NCBI RefSeq assembly: GCF_000485595.1 | Contig: NW_014577085.1 | Span: forward strand, 342,770 to 366,629 | Origin: Priapulus caudatus | Lineage: Eukaryota; Priapulida; Priapulimorpha; Priapulimorphida; Priapulidae | Length of the DNA stretch: 23,860 bases | Reading direction: 5' to 3' | In this document: positions 19,201 through 23,229 of the stretch, piece by piece | How positions within the stretch are numbered: position 1 is the stretch's first letter | How the letters are laid out: each line of letters begins with the position of its first letter | The notes under the pieces: generated by a model | The model's database searches: none | The model's input: the letters and a program-made list of their open reading frames with translations, nothing else | Told to the model about the DNA's origin: nothing | Translations under genes and position numbers: made by a program

Positions 19201-20669
19201 GCAAAAGTATGTAAAATTGACTGCTAACCATTCCCTGTTGCAGTTTATATATATGCCAATCACCTCAAGCACTAGCAATTAACTATGCAAGCAGCGTACC
19301 TTCCAGTTTATTTTCCCACCTCCCCACGCTTTGTCGCCTAAAGTATTCCATTGTCTTTTGCAGAACGTTGAGTACTGGGGTACTGGCCGCAATCGCTTCC
19401 AGTTGGAGGTGCCCGAGTCTGCCCTGAAGAAGGTCCCTGATGCCTACGAACTAAAGTCGCAGCGGAAGGGCTTCAAGCGCTACTGGACACGAGAGATTGA
19501 AGCCCTGCTTGCGCGCATGGTGGCGGCAGAGGATCAGCGACACGCGGCGCTGCGTGACTGCATGCGCTCCATCTTCCACACCTTCGACGAGCAGTGAGTG
19601 AAGAGATCCAACTATAGTCATTACTGCATGTTTGCCGAATGATAATGTAGTTGGTGATGATTTTCTGGTGTTACCGTGTTCGTAGAAGGTGCATGAGATA
19701 AAGCAACTGTAAGCAATGTGAGGAAGAGTGTTGGTTTGAGATTGAGAAGTATAGAATGGTTAAGTAAAAGCATATGTTTGCATAATGGATTTGATTCTTT
19801 CTATTATTTGTCTTGCGATATAATATGTGTTTGTGTTCACAGTTACAAGATGTGGGAAGCAGTGGTACAGTGCCTGGCAGTCTTCGATGTGTTGCTGACT
19901 CTTGCCTACTATAGTCGGTGTGGAGACGGTCCCATGTGCCGGCCAGAGTTTGTGCTGCCATCTAGTGACATCCAAGTATGATTTCGTAAATTCTCTTAGA
20001 AAAAATCCTTAAAAAAATAATTTTCTTAAAAATAAGGTAAATAAAGTAAATTCGTTCTTTCTTGCCAATTCTCTCCTTCAGTTATGATTACTTGCCATTC
20101 TTTAAGTATTTACTATGTGTTTATAATGTGCTATTTGTCCATTTAAGCCATTTATTAAGATCCGTAGTGGAAGACATCCGTGCATCTGTAAGACCTACAG
20201 TGGAGAAGACTACATTCCAAACCACTGCGTGATTGGAACCAAGGATGTAAGTCTCAGTGGCGTTTCTGTAACCAGCAACCGCAAAAATACTCTCATCTTT
20301 ATTATAAGCCATACATTGCCGAAGTGCTCATTTTTTGGTGATTTGTACGCAATTTCTTGTACACCTAGTTAATATACCAGCCTATTTACAATACTCATAT
20401 ATAGTCATTTCACACACTAGGATTGCAGTTAGATACAAAGACTAGAACTCCCGTGACATAATATTGACATAATTGTGTAAAATAATTATGGCGTATGACA
20501 ATTTTGTGTAGGTAAATTATTGAACTTTGCATGCCAATAGGATTTGGAAGGTGAGGAGCAAGATTCAATGCAAGACAACAGTAGCATGGTGCTGGTAACC
20601 GGTCCCAACATGGGAGGCAAGTCTACCCTCATGAGGCAAGTTGGAGTCATCATAGTTCTCGCTCAATTG
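1045..20669 (+). CDS. MSH6: MSH6, DNA mismatch repair protein; 29 exons, 3' end outside window
   Basis: Large subunit of MutS-alpha (MSH2-MSH6), which recognises base mismatches and 1-2 base loops in nuclear DNA and signals excision through ATP. Exons: 1045-1273, 2651-2825, 4010-4215, 4597-4673, 4939-5029, 5842-5966, 6763-6957, 8205-8293, 8971-9058, 9365-9424, 9642-9716, 10493-10628, 11044-11186, 11934-12008, 13950-14021, 14390-14609, 14881-14950, 15539-15683, 15923-16031, 16226-16388, 16511-16591, 17329-17442, 17730-17814, 18827-18881, 19106-19206, 19364-19593, 19843-19975, 20148-20246, 20541-20669. They total 3570 nt (1190 codons) with no in-frame stop and compatible phases. Order of domains: degenerate PIP box (3-11), PWWP (about 80-180), disordered charged linker (about 190-380), MutS domain I (about 415-545) with FYE at 449-451, connector (about 565-710), lever and clamp (about 720-1085), and ATPase start with Walker [10 protein letters not shown] at 1168-1176. 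About 200 C-terminal residues are missing. All introns are GT-AG except intron 4 (GC-AG). Boundaries come from splice consensus plus family similarity, not transcripts. Confidence 0.96.
1373..1446. repeat. ACT/AGT microsatellite, partly palindromic
   Basis: A run of interspersed ACT and AGT triplets in MSH6 intron 1, including the perfect palindrome TACTACTAGTAGTA at 1416-1429. Likely slipped-strand origin. Confidence 0.8.
1689..2383. mobile_element. Foldback/MITE-like element flanked by TTAA
   Basis: Two long imperfect inverted arms face each other in intron 1: about 1689-1829 and 2248-2383, with a loop of about 420 bases. Shared arm segments include ACTACACAAGGTGCCAGTTACT (reverse complement at 1737-1758) and GGGCTTATTAT next to the outer ends. 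TTAA occurs at both edges (1689-1692 and 2380-2383), as expected for a TTAA-specific duplication, but the termini do not look like piggyBac CCCT ends. No transposase is encoded, so it is non-autonomous. The family is not recognised. Confidence 0.6.
2651..2825 (+). CDS. MSH6: MSH6 exon 2: PWWP domain, first half
   Basis: Codons 77-134, entered in phase 1 after the acceptor TTTTGCAG and left in phase 2 at AAAG|GTAACA. It encodes [19 protein letters not shown], with PWWP at residues 94-97 (2701-2712), then [18 protein letters not shown]. In MSH6 the PWWP domain reads H3K36me3, tethering MutS-alpha to chromatin before replication. Confidence 0.97.
3375..3981. mobile_element. hAT-type MITE, copy 1 (607 bp)
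   Basis: Begins TAGTGATG and ends CATCACTA, a perfect 8-bp terminal inverted repeat, and is flanked by the identical 8-bp sequence CTATTAAT (3367-3374 and 3982-3989). An 8-bp target-site duplication is the signature of the hAT superfamily. The subterminal regions are full of ATCGATTAT-type motifs, plausible transposase-binding sites. No coding capacity for a transposase was seen. Its right end is 28 bases before MSH6 exon 3. It is related to the copy at 5079-5510. Confidence 0.88.
4010..4215 (+). CDS. MSH6: MSH6 exon 3: PWWP domain, second half, acidic tail
   Basis: Completes Arg135 across the intron and continues [17 protein letters not shown], the helical end of the MSH6-type PWWP module, including the [13 protein letters not shown] segment. 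It ends in an Asp-rich stretch ([16 protein letters not shown]). Its acceptor lies only 29 bases past a hAT-type MITE. Confidence 0.95.
4597..4673 (+). CDS. MSH6: MSH6 exon 4: acidic linker
   Basis: Codons 204-229 encode a highly acidic, disordered segment ([12 protein letters not shown] through DDDATNMQ). The exon must end at 4673 with a GC donor (CAG|GCAGGT). Using the GT four bases later gives exon 5 the wrong frame and a stop. TAGAAG at 4594-4599 is a tandem acceptor, so residue 204 may be alternatively included. Confidence 0.8.
4939..5029 (+). CDS. MSH6: MSH6 exon 5: basic NLS-like segment
   Basis: Codons 230-259 in phase 0. It encodes a run of basic clusters (RKRRK near 233-237, KRRR near 246-249) followed by IIAASDSES, the same order as the KKRRV-SDSES stretch of vertebrate MSH6, and probably serves as nuclear localisation signal. 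An in-frame TAG ends at 4938, so the exon cannot start earlier. Donor GTAATT. Confidence 0.9.
5079..5510. mobile_element. hAT-type MITE, copy 2 (432 bp)
   Basis: Starts TAGTGATGTCACGATC and ends GATTGACAACACTA, flanked by an identical ATAATATA at 5071-5078 and 5511-5518 (8-bp target-site duplication). Both termini resemble copy 1: the 5' end shares TAGTGATGTC-CGAT-ATCGATTATA, and the 3' end shares the spaced pattern CGAT-ATCGATTA-GAAATT-CAACCGATT. The interior contains A15 and (AAT)n tracts and is unrelated to copy 1. It lies in MSH6 intron 5, 49 bases after the donor. Confidence 0.88.
5842..5966 (+). CDS. MSH6: MSH6 exon 6: Ser/Glu-rich linker
   Basis: Codons 260-301. It begins [15 protein letters not shown] and continues Ser/Glu-rich to ESPVK, matching the family's EFKP...SSGV...SPVK pattern. 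Predicted disordered, with many acidophilic kinase-type sites. Acceptor TTTACTAG, donor AAG|GTACAG. Confidence 0.92.
6437..6461 (+). repeat. (TTG)n microsatellite in intron 6
   Basis: About eight consecutive GTT/TTG triplets. The remainder of intron 6 (5967-6762) is unique-looking AT-rich sequence with nothing else I can name. Confidence 0.8.
6763..6957 (+). CDS. MSH6: MSH6 exon 7: basic/Thr-Pro-rich linker
   Basis: Codons 302-366, phase 0 at both ends. It starts [10 protein letters not shown], has a basic, Thr/Ser/Pro-rich centre with several TP and SP-type sites, and ends in LSLFSAPE, equivalent to the conserved FSAP motif before the MutS core. The acceptor is an AAGAAG tandem site, so the exon may also start at 6766 (one residue fewer). 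Confidence 0.9.
7035..7350. repeat. Interspersed repeat with CCGT-rich head
   Basis: In intron 7 a cluster of CCGTC/CCTTC units (7079-7120) is followed by GATAACTCAGGAACCGTTTC and a TTTGAAATTGGG stretch. The layout (pyrimidine-rich tandem head, then a 'GGACCG-TTTC-ACA' tail) resembles the block at 13065-13170. I take both to be copies of a dispersed element, without identified ends. The rest of the intron (to 8204) shows no exon. Confidence 0.45.
8205..8293 (+). CDS. MSH6: MSH6 exon 8: lead-in to MutS core
   Basis: Codons 367-395 (plus two bases), ending [15 protein letters not shown]. This fits the family helix preceding domain I (the HETLEWLK region of vertebrates), although the sequence itself is weakly conserved. 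Acceptor TTCTGTGCAG, donor AAG|GTATGG. Confidence 0.88.
8294..8970 (+). other. MSH6 intron 8, nothing recognised
   Basis: AT-rich sequence without exon, RNA gene or clear repeat. The same holds for intron 3 (4216-4596), intron 9 (9059-9364), intron 12 (10629-11043) and intron 15 (14022-14389, apart from an A13 run at 14219). Confidence 0.6.
8971..9058 (+). CDS. MSH6: MSH6 exon 9: start of MutS domain I region
   Basis: Codons 396-425 encode [21 protein letters not shown], closely matching the conserved YDP-TLYVP-FL block before the mismatch-binding domain. Acceptor TTATTTGCAG, donor CCT|GTAAGA. Confidence 0.96.
9365..9424 (+). CDS. MSH6: MSH6 exon 10: domain I
   Basis: Exactly 20 codons (426-445), phase 0 both sides: [20 protein letters not shown]. 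The tandem Trp and the (D/T)-x-(I/L)-x-F-F-K pattern mark the first strand of MutS domain I. Confidence 0.97.
9642..9716 (+). CDS. MSH6: MSH6 exon 11: mismatch-reading FYE motif
   Basis: 25 codons (446-470), phase 0. It encodes [13 protein letters not shown] and ends LGLVFMK. F449 and E451 of GKFYE (9651-9659) are the residues that stack on and hydrogen-bond to the mispaired base in MutS and MSH6. Their presence indicates that lesion recognition is intact. Confidence 0.98.
9871..10320. mobile_element. TA-flanked short inverted-repeat element (MITE-like)
   Basis: In intron 11, CACTCAGCGTTACG at the left edge is mirrored by AACCCTGAGTG at the right edge (10 of the first 11 bases complementary). 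TA is present immediately outside both ends (9869-9870, 10321-10322). TA duplication and CACT ends suggest a Tc1/mariner-type non-autonomous element of 450 bp. No transposase is encoded. The inverted repeat is short, so chance is not excluded. Confidence 0.5.
10493..10628 (+). CDS. MSH6: MSH6 exon 12: domain I continued
   Basis: Codons 471-515 plus one base: [17 protein letters not shown], then [16 protein letters not shown]. These are among the most conserved blocks of eukaryotic MSH6, forming the rest of the mismatch-binding domain. Acceptor GTTACAG, donor AAA|GTACAA. Reading on past the donor gives non-conserved sequence. Confidence 0.97.
11044..11186 (+). CDS. MSH6: MSH6 exon 13: end of domain I
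   Basis: Codons 516-563, entered in phase 1 at CTTCGCAG|TGGC. It encodes [29 protein letters not shown] in pieces matching the family, then [10 protein letters not shown]. Base composition is strikingly GC-rich compared with neighbouring exons, and the GC-rich minisatellite starts at its donor (GTGAGA). Confidence 0.96.
11190..11640. repeat. GC-rich 19-bp minisatellite in intron 13
   Basis: Tandem array of a unit like CGCGAGCGCCTCGTGGCCT (19 bp), with occasional 25-bp variants. A higher-order copy is visible: the segment starting GAGTGACTCGTGTC at 11336 recurs at 11462, a period of 126 bp (four 19-mers plus two 25-mers). It starts directly after the exon 13 donor. Because the unit lacks stop codons in several frames, long but meaningless open frames appear on both strands. 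Confidence 0.93.
11934..12008 (+). CDS. MSH6: MSH6 exon 14: connector domain start
   Basis: 25 codons (564-588), phase 0: [20 protein letters not shown], then IGKFH. The [12 protein letters not shown] motif is the first strand pair of the MutS connector domain, which contacts MSH2 and downstream factors. Acceptor TTACATGCAG, donor CAT|GTGAGT. Confidence 0.97.
12030..12110 (+). repeat. (ATT)n and (GGT)n microsatellites
   Basis: Just after the exon 14 donor there is a TTATTATTATT tract followed by GTAGTAGTGGTGGTGGTGG and a degenerate GGT/GGC continuation. Confidence 0.8.
12190..12490. repeat. Interspersed repeat with CCTCCGCC edges
   Basis: In intron 14 a block bounded by GTGCATACCTCCGCCAGCG on the left and GTTGGGCGGAGTTAATG on the right, so the edges are partial reverse complements (CTCCGCC / GGCGGAG). 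The interior has short tandem stretches (CGCCATA repeats near 12245; GCTGGCTCGCT-type repeats at 12345-12388). Probably a MITE-like dispersed repeat; no target-site duplication was identified. Confidence 0.5.
13021..13780. repeat. Putative MITE with C6/G13 ends
   Basis: Starts TACCCCCCGCCAAC, which itself folds on GTTAGGGGGGTGG, followed by a CTGT/CCGTCTGTCC tandem head and GGACCGATTTCAACA. A G13 tract followed by TA at 13764-13778 could be the opposite end, giving TA-flanked C6...G13 termini. The boundary is inferred from these tracts only. The block contains the 40-base hairpin at 13605-13644. Confidence 0.45.
13605..13644. repeat. 40-base near-perfect hairpin
   Basis: CGAGTCGG-TG-AATTAGAAC, a GT loop, then GTTCTAATT-TC-CCGACTCG. 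Seventeen pairs with one 2-base internal mismatch and a minimal loop, inside intron 14 repeat sequence. Confidence 0.85.
13950..14021 (+). CDS. MSH6: MSH6 exon 15: connector domain
   Basis: 24 codons (589-612), phase 0: [20 protein letters not shown], then TPAQ. Matches the family's GQF-DDRHCSR-RTL-AHY-P-Q block. It follows the longest internal intron (1941 bases). Confidence 0.97.
14390..14609 (+). CDS. MSH6: MSH6 exon 16: connector to lever
   Basis: Codons 613-685 plus one base: [12 protein letters not shown], then [20 protein letters not shown] and TLKKMISD. The F-W-A-KTL segment is typical of MSH6. The exon is GC-rich. Long open frames on the opposite strand here (to 14943) are antisense shadows. 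Acceptor GTTCCTAG, donor GATG|GTGGGT. Confidence 0.96.
14881..14950 (+). CDS. MSH6: MSH6 exon 17
   Basis: Codons 686-708: [20 protein letters not shown] then ACTW. Matches the family's DSIGLTP-ELA-SALG segment at the connector/core junction. Acceptor CTACTTTCAG, donor CTG|GTACGT in phase 2. Confidence 0.96.
15405..15516. repeat. (TA)n tract and 17-bp inverted repeat before exon 18
   Basis: A TA dinucleotide tract (about 15405-15455) leads into ATCAGGAGTAGATAATA at 15457-15473, perfectly complementary to 15500-15516 across a 26-base loop. The right arm ends 22 bases before the exon 18 start. Confidence 0.9.
15539..15683 (+). CDS. MSH6: MSH6 exon 18: lever domain start
   Basis: Codons 709-757: [21 protein letters not shown], then HPLDLEP and the less conserved stretch to GRQHM. 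Matches the family's [20 protein letters not shown] region. A 17-bp perfect inverted repeat ends 22 bases before the acceptor. Confidence 0.96.
15923..16031 (+). CDS. MSH6: MSH6 exon 19: core domain
   Basis: Codons 758-793: [16 protein letters not shown], then [19 protein letters not shown]. This is the conserved MutS core signature (D-xTL-NLE, GTL-ERxD-C-TPFGKR). Acceptor TTTGGGCAG, donor TTTG|GTATGT. Confidence 0.98.
16226..16388 (+). CDS. MSH6: MSH6 exon 20: core domain
   Basis: Codons 794-847: [20 protein letters not shown], then RLDAIDDIL and LPDFDRFLA. The KRLL-QWLCAPL and IN-RLDA-ED blocks are diagnostic of the MSH6 lever. Donor AA|GTAAGT in phase 2. Confidence 0.98.
16511..16591 (+). 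CDS. MSH6: MSH6 exon 21: core domain with coding T8 run
   Basis: Codons 848-874: [20 protein letters not shown], then FFDDGAY. Matches the NHPDSRAI block. A run of eight T at 16567-16574 encodes Ile-Phe-Phe. Acceptor CCCGTGCAG, donor CAG|GTATGA. Confidence 0.96.
16815..16891 (+). repeat. 22-bp tandem repeat, 3.3 copies
   Basis: ATTAGTTTGTAGTTGGTCATGA is repeated twice exactly, then once with three changes, then partially, inside intron 21 (16592-17328). Nothing else is recognisable in that intron. Confidence 0.9.
17329..17442 (+). CDS. MSH6: MSH6 exon 22: lever helices
   Basis: Codons 875-912: [20 protein letters not shown], then a divergent helix ending EVSCIK. The KKKI-DFL-ALEGF motif is conserved in MSH6. 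The donor must be AAA|GTAGGT at 17443, since the later GT would include a stop. Confidence 0.95.
17730..17814 (+). CDS. MSH6: MSH6 exon 23: lever/clamp
   Basis: Codons 913-941: SKLLTHCV, then [14 protein letters not shown], equivalent to the family's FPDL---L---W region before the clamp. Acceptor ATTTTTCAG. The donor CAAG|GTGCTG is weak by consensus, but the frame and the similarity continue in exon 24. Confidence 0.92.
17889..18056 (+). mobile_element. hAT-type (MER-like) element fragment
   Basis: Starts CAGGGGTTCTTAACCTGGGG, a terminal inverted repeat typical of hAT/Charlie-group elements, followed by GGTCCATG and, later, GGGGTCCGTGAACAC and CAAAGTGGTCCATGACTC as in that group of short elements. 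The expected 3' mirror (GGTTAAGAACC) is missing; the sequence breaks off in CTAAAAATAC. No target duplication was found, so this is a decayed or truncated copy in intron 23 (17815-18826). Family recognition is from memory of the consensus, not a search. Confidence 0.65.
18827..18881 (+). CDS. MSH6: MSH6 exon 24: clamp start
   Basis: Codons 942-959: [18 protein letters not shown]. Matches the conserved AFDHEKA-K-G-I-P entry into the clamp domain that wraps DNA. At 55 bases it is the shortest exon. Acceptor CTGTATTTCAG, donor GAAG|GTGTGT. Confidence 0.95.
19106..19206 (+). CDS. MSH6: MSH6 exon 25: clamp domain
   Basis: Codons 960-993: [20 protein letters not shown], then [12 protein letters not shown]. 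Corresponds to the G-D-DYD-A--DI-----L--YL-KQR helix pair of the clamp. Donor AAA|GTATGT in phase 0. Confidence 0.95.
19364..19593 (+). CDS. MSH6: MSH6 exon 26: clamp and return lever helix
   Basis: Codons 994-1069: [18 protein letters not shown], then [15 protein letters not shown] and [12 protein letters not shown]. All are signature MSH6 blocks (GRNRYQLE-PE, YELKS-KKG-KRYWT). The exon is the largest and GC-rich at third positions. Acceptor TCTTTTGCAG, donor CA|GTGAGT in phase 2. Confidence 0.98.
19843..19975 (+). CDS. MSH6: MSH6 exon 27: entry to ATPase domain
   Basis: Codons 1070-1114: [20 protein letters not shown], then [17 protein letters not shown]. The A---A-LDVL-SLA segment links the lever to the ATPase core, and GDGPMCRP is nearly invariant in MSH6. 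Acceptor GTTCACAG, donor CAA|GTATGA. Confidence 0.98.
20148..20246 (+). CDS. MSH6: MSH6 exon 28: ATPase domain, strand before P-loop
   Basis: 33 codons (1115-1147), phase 0: [20 protein letters not shown], then [18 protein letters not shown] and FIPND match the conserved start of MutS domain V. Acceptor CATTTAAG is pyrimidine-poor, but the match is unambiguous. Confidence 0.97.
20541..20669 (+). CDS. MSH6: MSH6 exon 29: Walker A (P-loop)
   Basis: 43 codons (1148-1190), phase 0. It starts with a short acidic insert, then [19 protein letters not shown]. The Walker A loop GPNMGGKST is at 20601-20627 (residues 1168-1176), with catalytic Lys and Ser/Thr present for ATP and magnesium binding. It ends AQL at a consensus donor (GTAAGT), where the family next has G-Y-VPA. 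That continuation is not in the window. Confidence 0.98.
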
Positions 20670-22194
20670 GTAAGTGTTCACATTTTATTCTCACAGTGCT
20701 TTCAAACCATCTCTTCCACAATAATCAGTGTGTTGACATATCCAGTACCCTCGGACAACAGTATAGTAATTGATGTGTGTTGACATGCTATGCACCCACA
20801 GTCAACAGTGGGTTAATTGTTTCTCCAATAAGCAGTATTTTGATGTATTGTGTACGCAATGCGGATATAAAAGTGTCACGTGCTTCTGTGTGTGACGTCT
20901 GCTAACATAGGTCAGGATTACATCAGTTGGTCAGTTTTGCTGACAGGACAGAGATGCTGCCTTCTGTACATGCATGGGACACCACAATATAAATTCTTGT
21001 TTTTTACCACAATTGATTTCAACGCAGATGCTTTTAAATTTCTCCATTATTTAGAAGTTATCAGATGTGAATTTGTCTATTTACGGAACACCCTAGATCT
21101 GCAAAGAAAGTCTCCAATGCTAACTAAATTATGAGAGTAATTATAAGTTTAGCAATAACCAACATTGCACACCCATGGTCAACATTGGAAATTTTGGTGA
21201 GTTGTGCTCTAAATGTAATGAAATGTGAATTAATTTCCTTGACAGTCAGGTGGCACCACTTGTACTAGATTAGCAGAACGTTACTGCTATTGAGGGAATT
21301 CAATCTCTTGTAGGCGAGCCATTAGTCATAATGTTCCTCTTAGCCGTAACCCAAAATAAGGTTTCTTACATGTTATTAATACAAAAATATTTTGTATTAG
21401 TAGTTAGAAGTTATGTATTCCCAAATATATATGTTATATCGTTACCTAACGATTTCCCTAAATGTGTCAGTAGCAAATTTTTAGCAATTTACAGTATATT
21501 TGCAGCATTGCACTCCATATTGCACTTTATTACATTTAAAAGTCACCGTGACACATTGTGACTGACGGCATTCGCTGGCAGATGTCCTTCAAATACGGCG
21601 TCTGCGCCGTTAATAAGCTAAGAACACACATTATCGCAACTCTACCCTCTTCAAATATTTGGTGAGTGTAGCGCCAAGCAACAGCAAGTCAGTTCCTCCT
21701 CAGATCAAATGCAATTACAGACTCGGTAGGAACAGACGATCCATGCCGGGGTGCAGGAGTAAGCCACCCGATCTCCACAAATCAATGGCCACAAATCACT
21801 AATGTTAGTGTGCACAAGTTACTGCTATTACTGTGATCAATTTATTGCCTCACTCGGAGCCACTGATGTACAAGGAGAAAATGCCTTGCCAAATGATTTA
21901 GTTTTTTCTTGCAAGACTCTGCGTATAAACGTCGGCCGCAGCAGCAATTAATGCAAGAAAATCGTTATTTTATCATATTTCATGCCTTTCTTCTCAACGC
22001 CTGCGTCAATTTCACCGTATAATACCTACTGCATGCGTAGCACTGAAGCCTTTCATGTTTTCACCTCAAGATATTGATATTGTGGTTTGGTCGTGAGATT
22101 GGCTACTTTTCCATGCTGTAGCACGCAAGCCGACTATATAGCTAACTACATTACACAGCTTTAATTTGGGCATTTATAAACTCTCTGAGCAGCG

Positions 22195-22304
22195 TCATTG
22201 GCTTCCAATTTCTTCGTAGAATGCCAATGCTGAATCGTGTAGGAGTGGAAATTCTGAGGCACTGTACATCTCGTAGACTAGCGTGCAGTCATCTTCCTCA
22301 ATGC
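22195..22304 (-). CDS. Weak candidate terminal exon, unknown protein
   Basis: On the minus strand a strong acceptor (TTTCTCCTCTCATTCAG, ending at 22305) precedes 110 bases that, in phase 1, read IEEDDCTLVYEMYSASEF and then PLLHDSALAFYEEIGSQ before a TGA (22197-22195). The composition is protein-like, but I do not recognise the family, and no upstream exon or nearby AATAAA supports it (the closest is at 21841-21846). The plus strand is also open here for 39 codons. It could be chance. Confidence 0.2.
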
Positions 22305-22800
22305 CTGAATGAGAGGAGAAATTCATTACAGCGGCGCTGAATAGACGGTGGAGTCACTGGAGTGGCCCTAGAGTTATATCAGTAGTTCGTGGACCGTAAG
22401 CATGTAATAGACTATAGAGCATCACGTGCGTCATCCACAGAATAGACGCGTACGTAACGCAAAGCAGATATTTTACCTGAAATTTAATCGATCCATATAA
22501 AATATTTATCTAACCAAAAGTGGTTTTGTTGAAGTAGGAATTCGGCAACTTTTATCAAATTATCTCAATGTAGTTATTGAATAGAAGCGGAGTGTTTGAT
22601 TACTGATGATGACAACATTTGAAAGAAACCACCAATAGAGACAGCTATAGATCTATAATTAACTAGAGTATTGACTAGGAACGAAATTAGTAATTAGGTG
22701 ATTGTGAATTAATGAATCAATGTAAAGATTCTCATTAGTATTAGCACGAGCATATCTACACATGTTCATATATATTTATATTTGTTTTCATTCACTCCTG

Positions 22801-22860
22801 ATATATGTATATATATATATGTGTATACTAGTGTATACTAGTGTATACTAGTGTATACTA
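22801..22860 (+). repeat. (TA)n and 10-bp tandem repeat
   Basis: A short TA tract is followed by four exact copies of GTGTATACTA at 22821-22860. Confidence 0.95.
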
Positions 22861-23229
22861 CGTATGCACATGGTGACTTTCAGATGATTCCAATAGAAAT
22901 ACTCCTGTCGTGCCACGTAGAAGGTCAGTTTATCACATAAGTGTGCACATATTGATCTACAAGACGTTATTGCCGGGAAAGTTTGTGGTATTGATTAATA
23001 CTTTCGTTCGCTTAGTTTCCACGATTGTGGTGATAAGCTGTGAAGTTACTACTGTATAAAAATGTTCAGCAGCCCTAATACAAACACTTGCTTCTTTGTG
23101 CAAAGTCTGTCAGTTAACTGTCAGGCTGTCTTGGTTGGTTCCCATAGATTAAAATTAAATAAACGTTGATTATTAAATTCTTGCACTTCATTGAACTAGA
23201 TGGGCCTTGATGTAGTAGGTCATCACGGT

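Noticed and set aside
21582-21662. Acceptor-like CTGGCAG followed by an open stretch ending near TGGTGAGTG
   Set aside because: The translation has no similarity to the expected next MSH6 exon, and the reading runs into a stop at the putative donor.
22882-22921. Small plus-strand exon candidate between CTTTCAG and AAG|GTCAGT
   Set aside because: The 40-base reading does not match the MSH6 continuation after Walker A, and nothing around it supports a gene.
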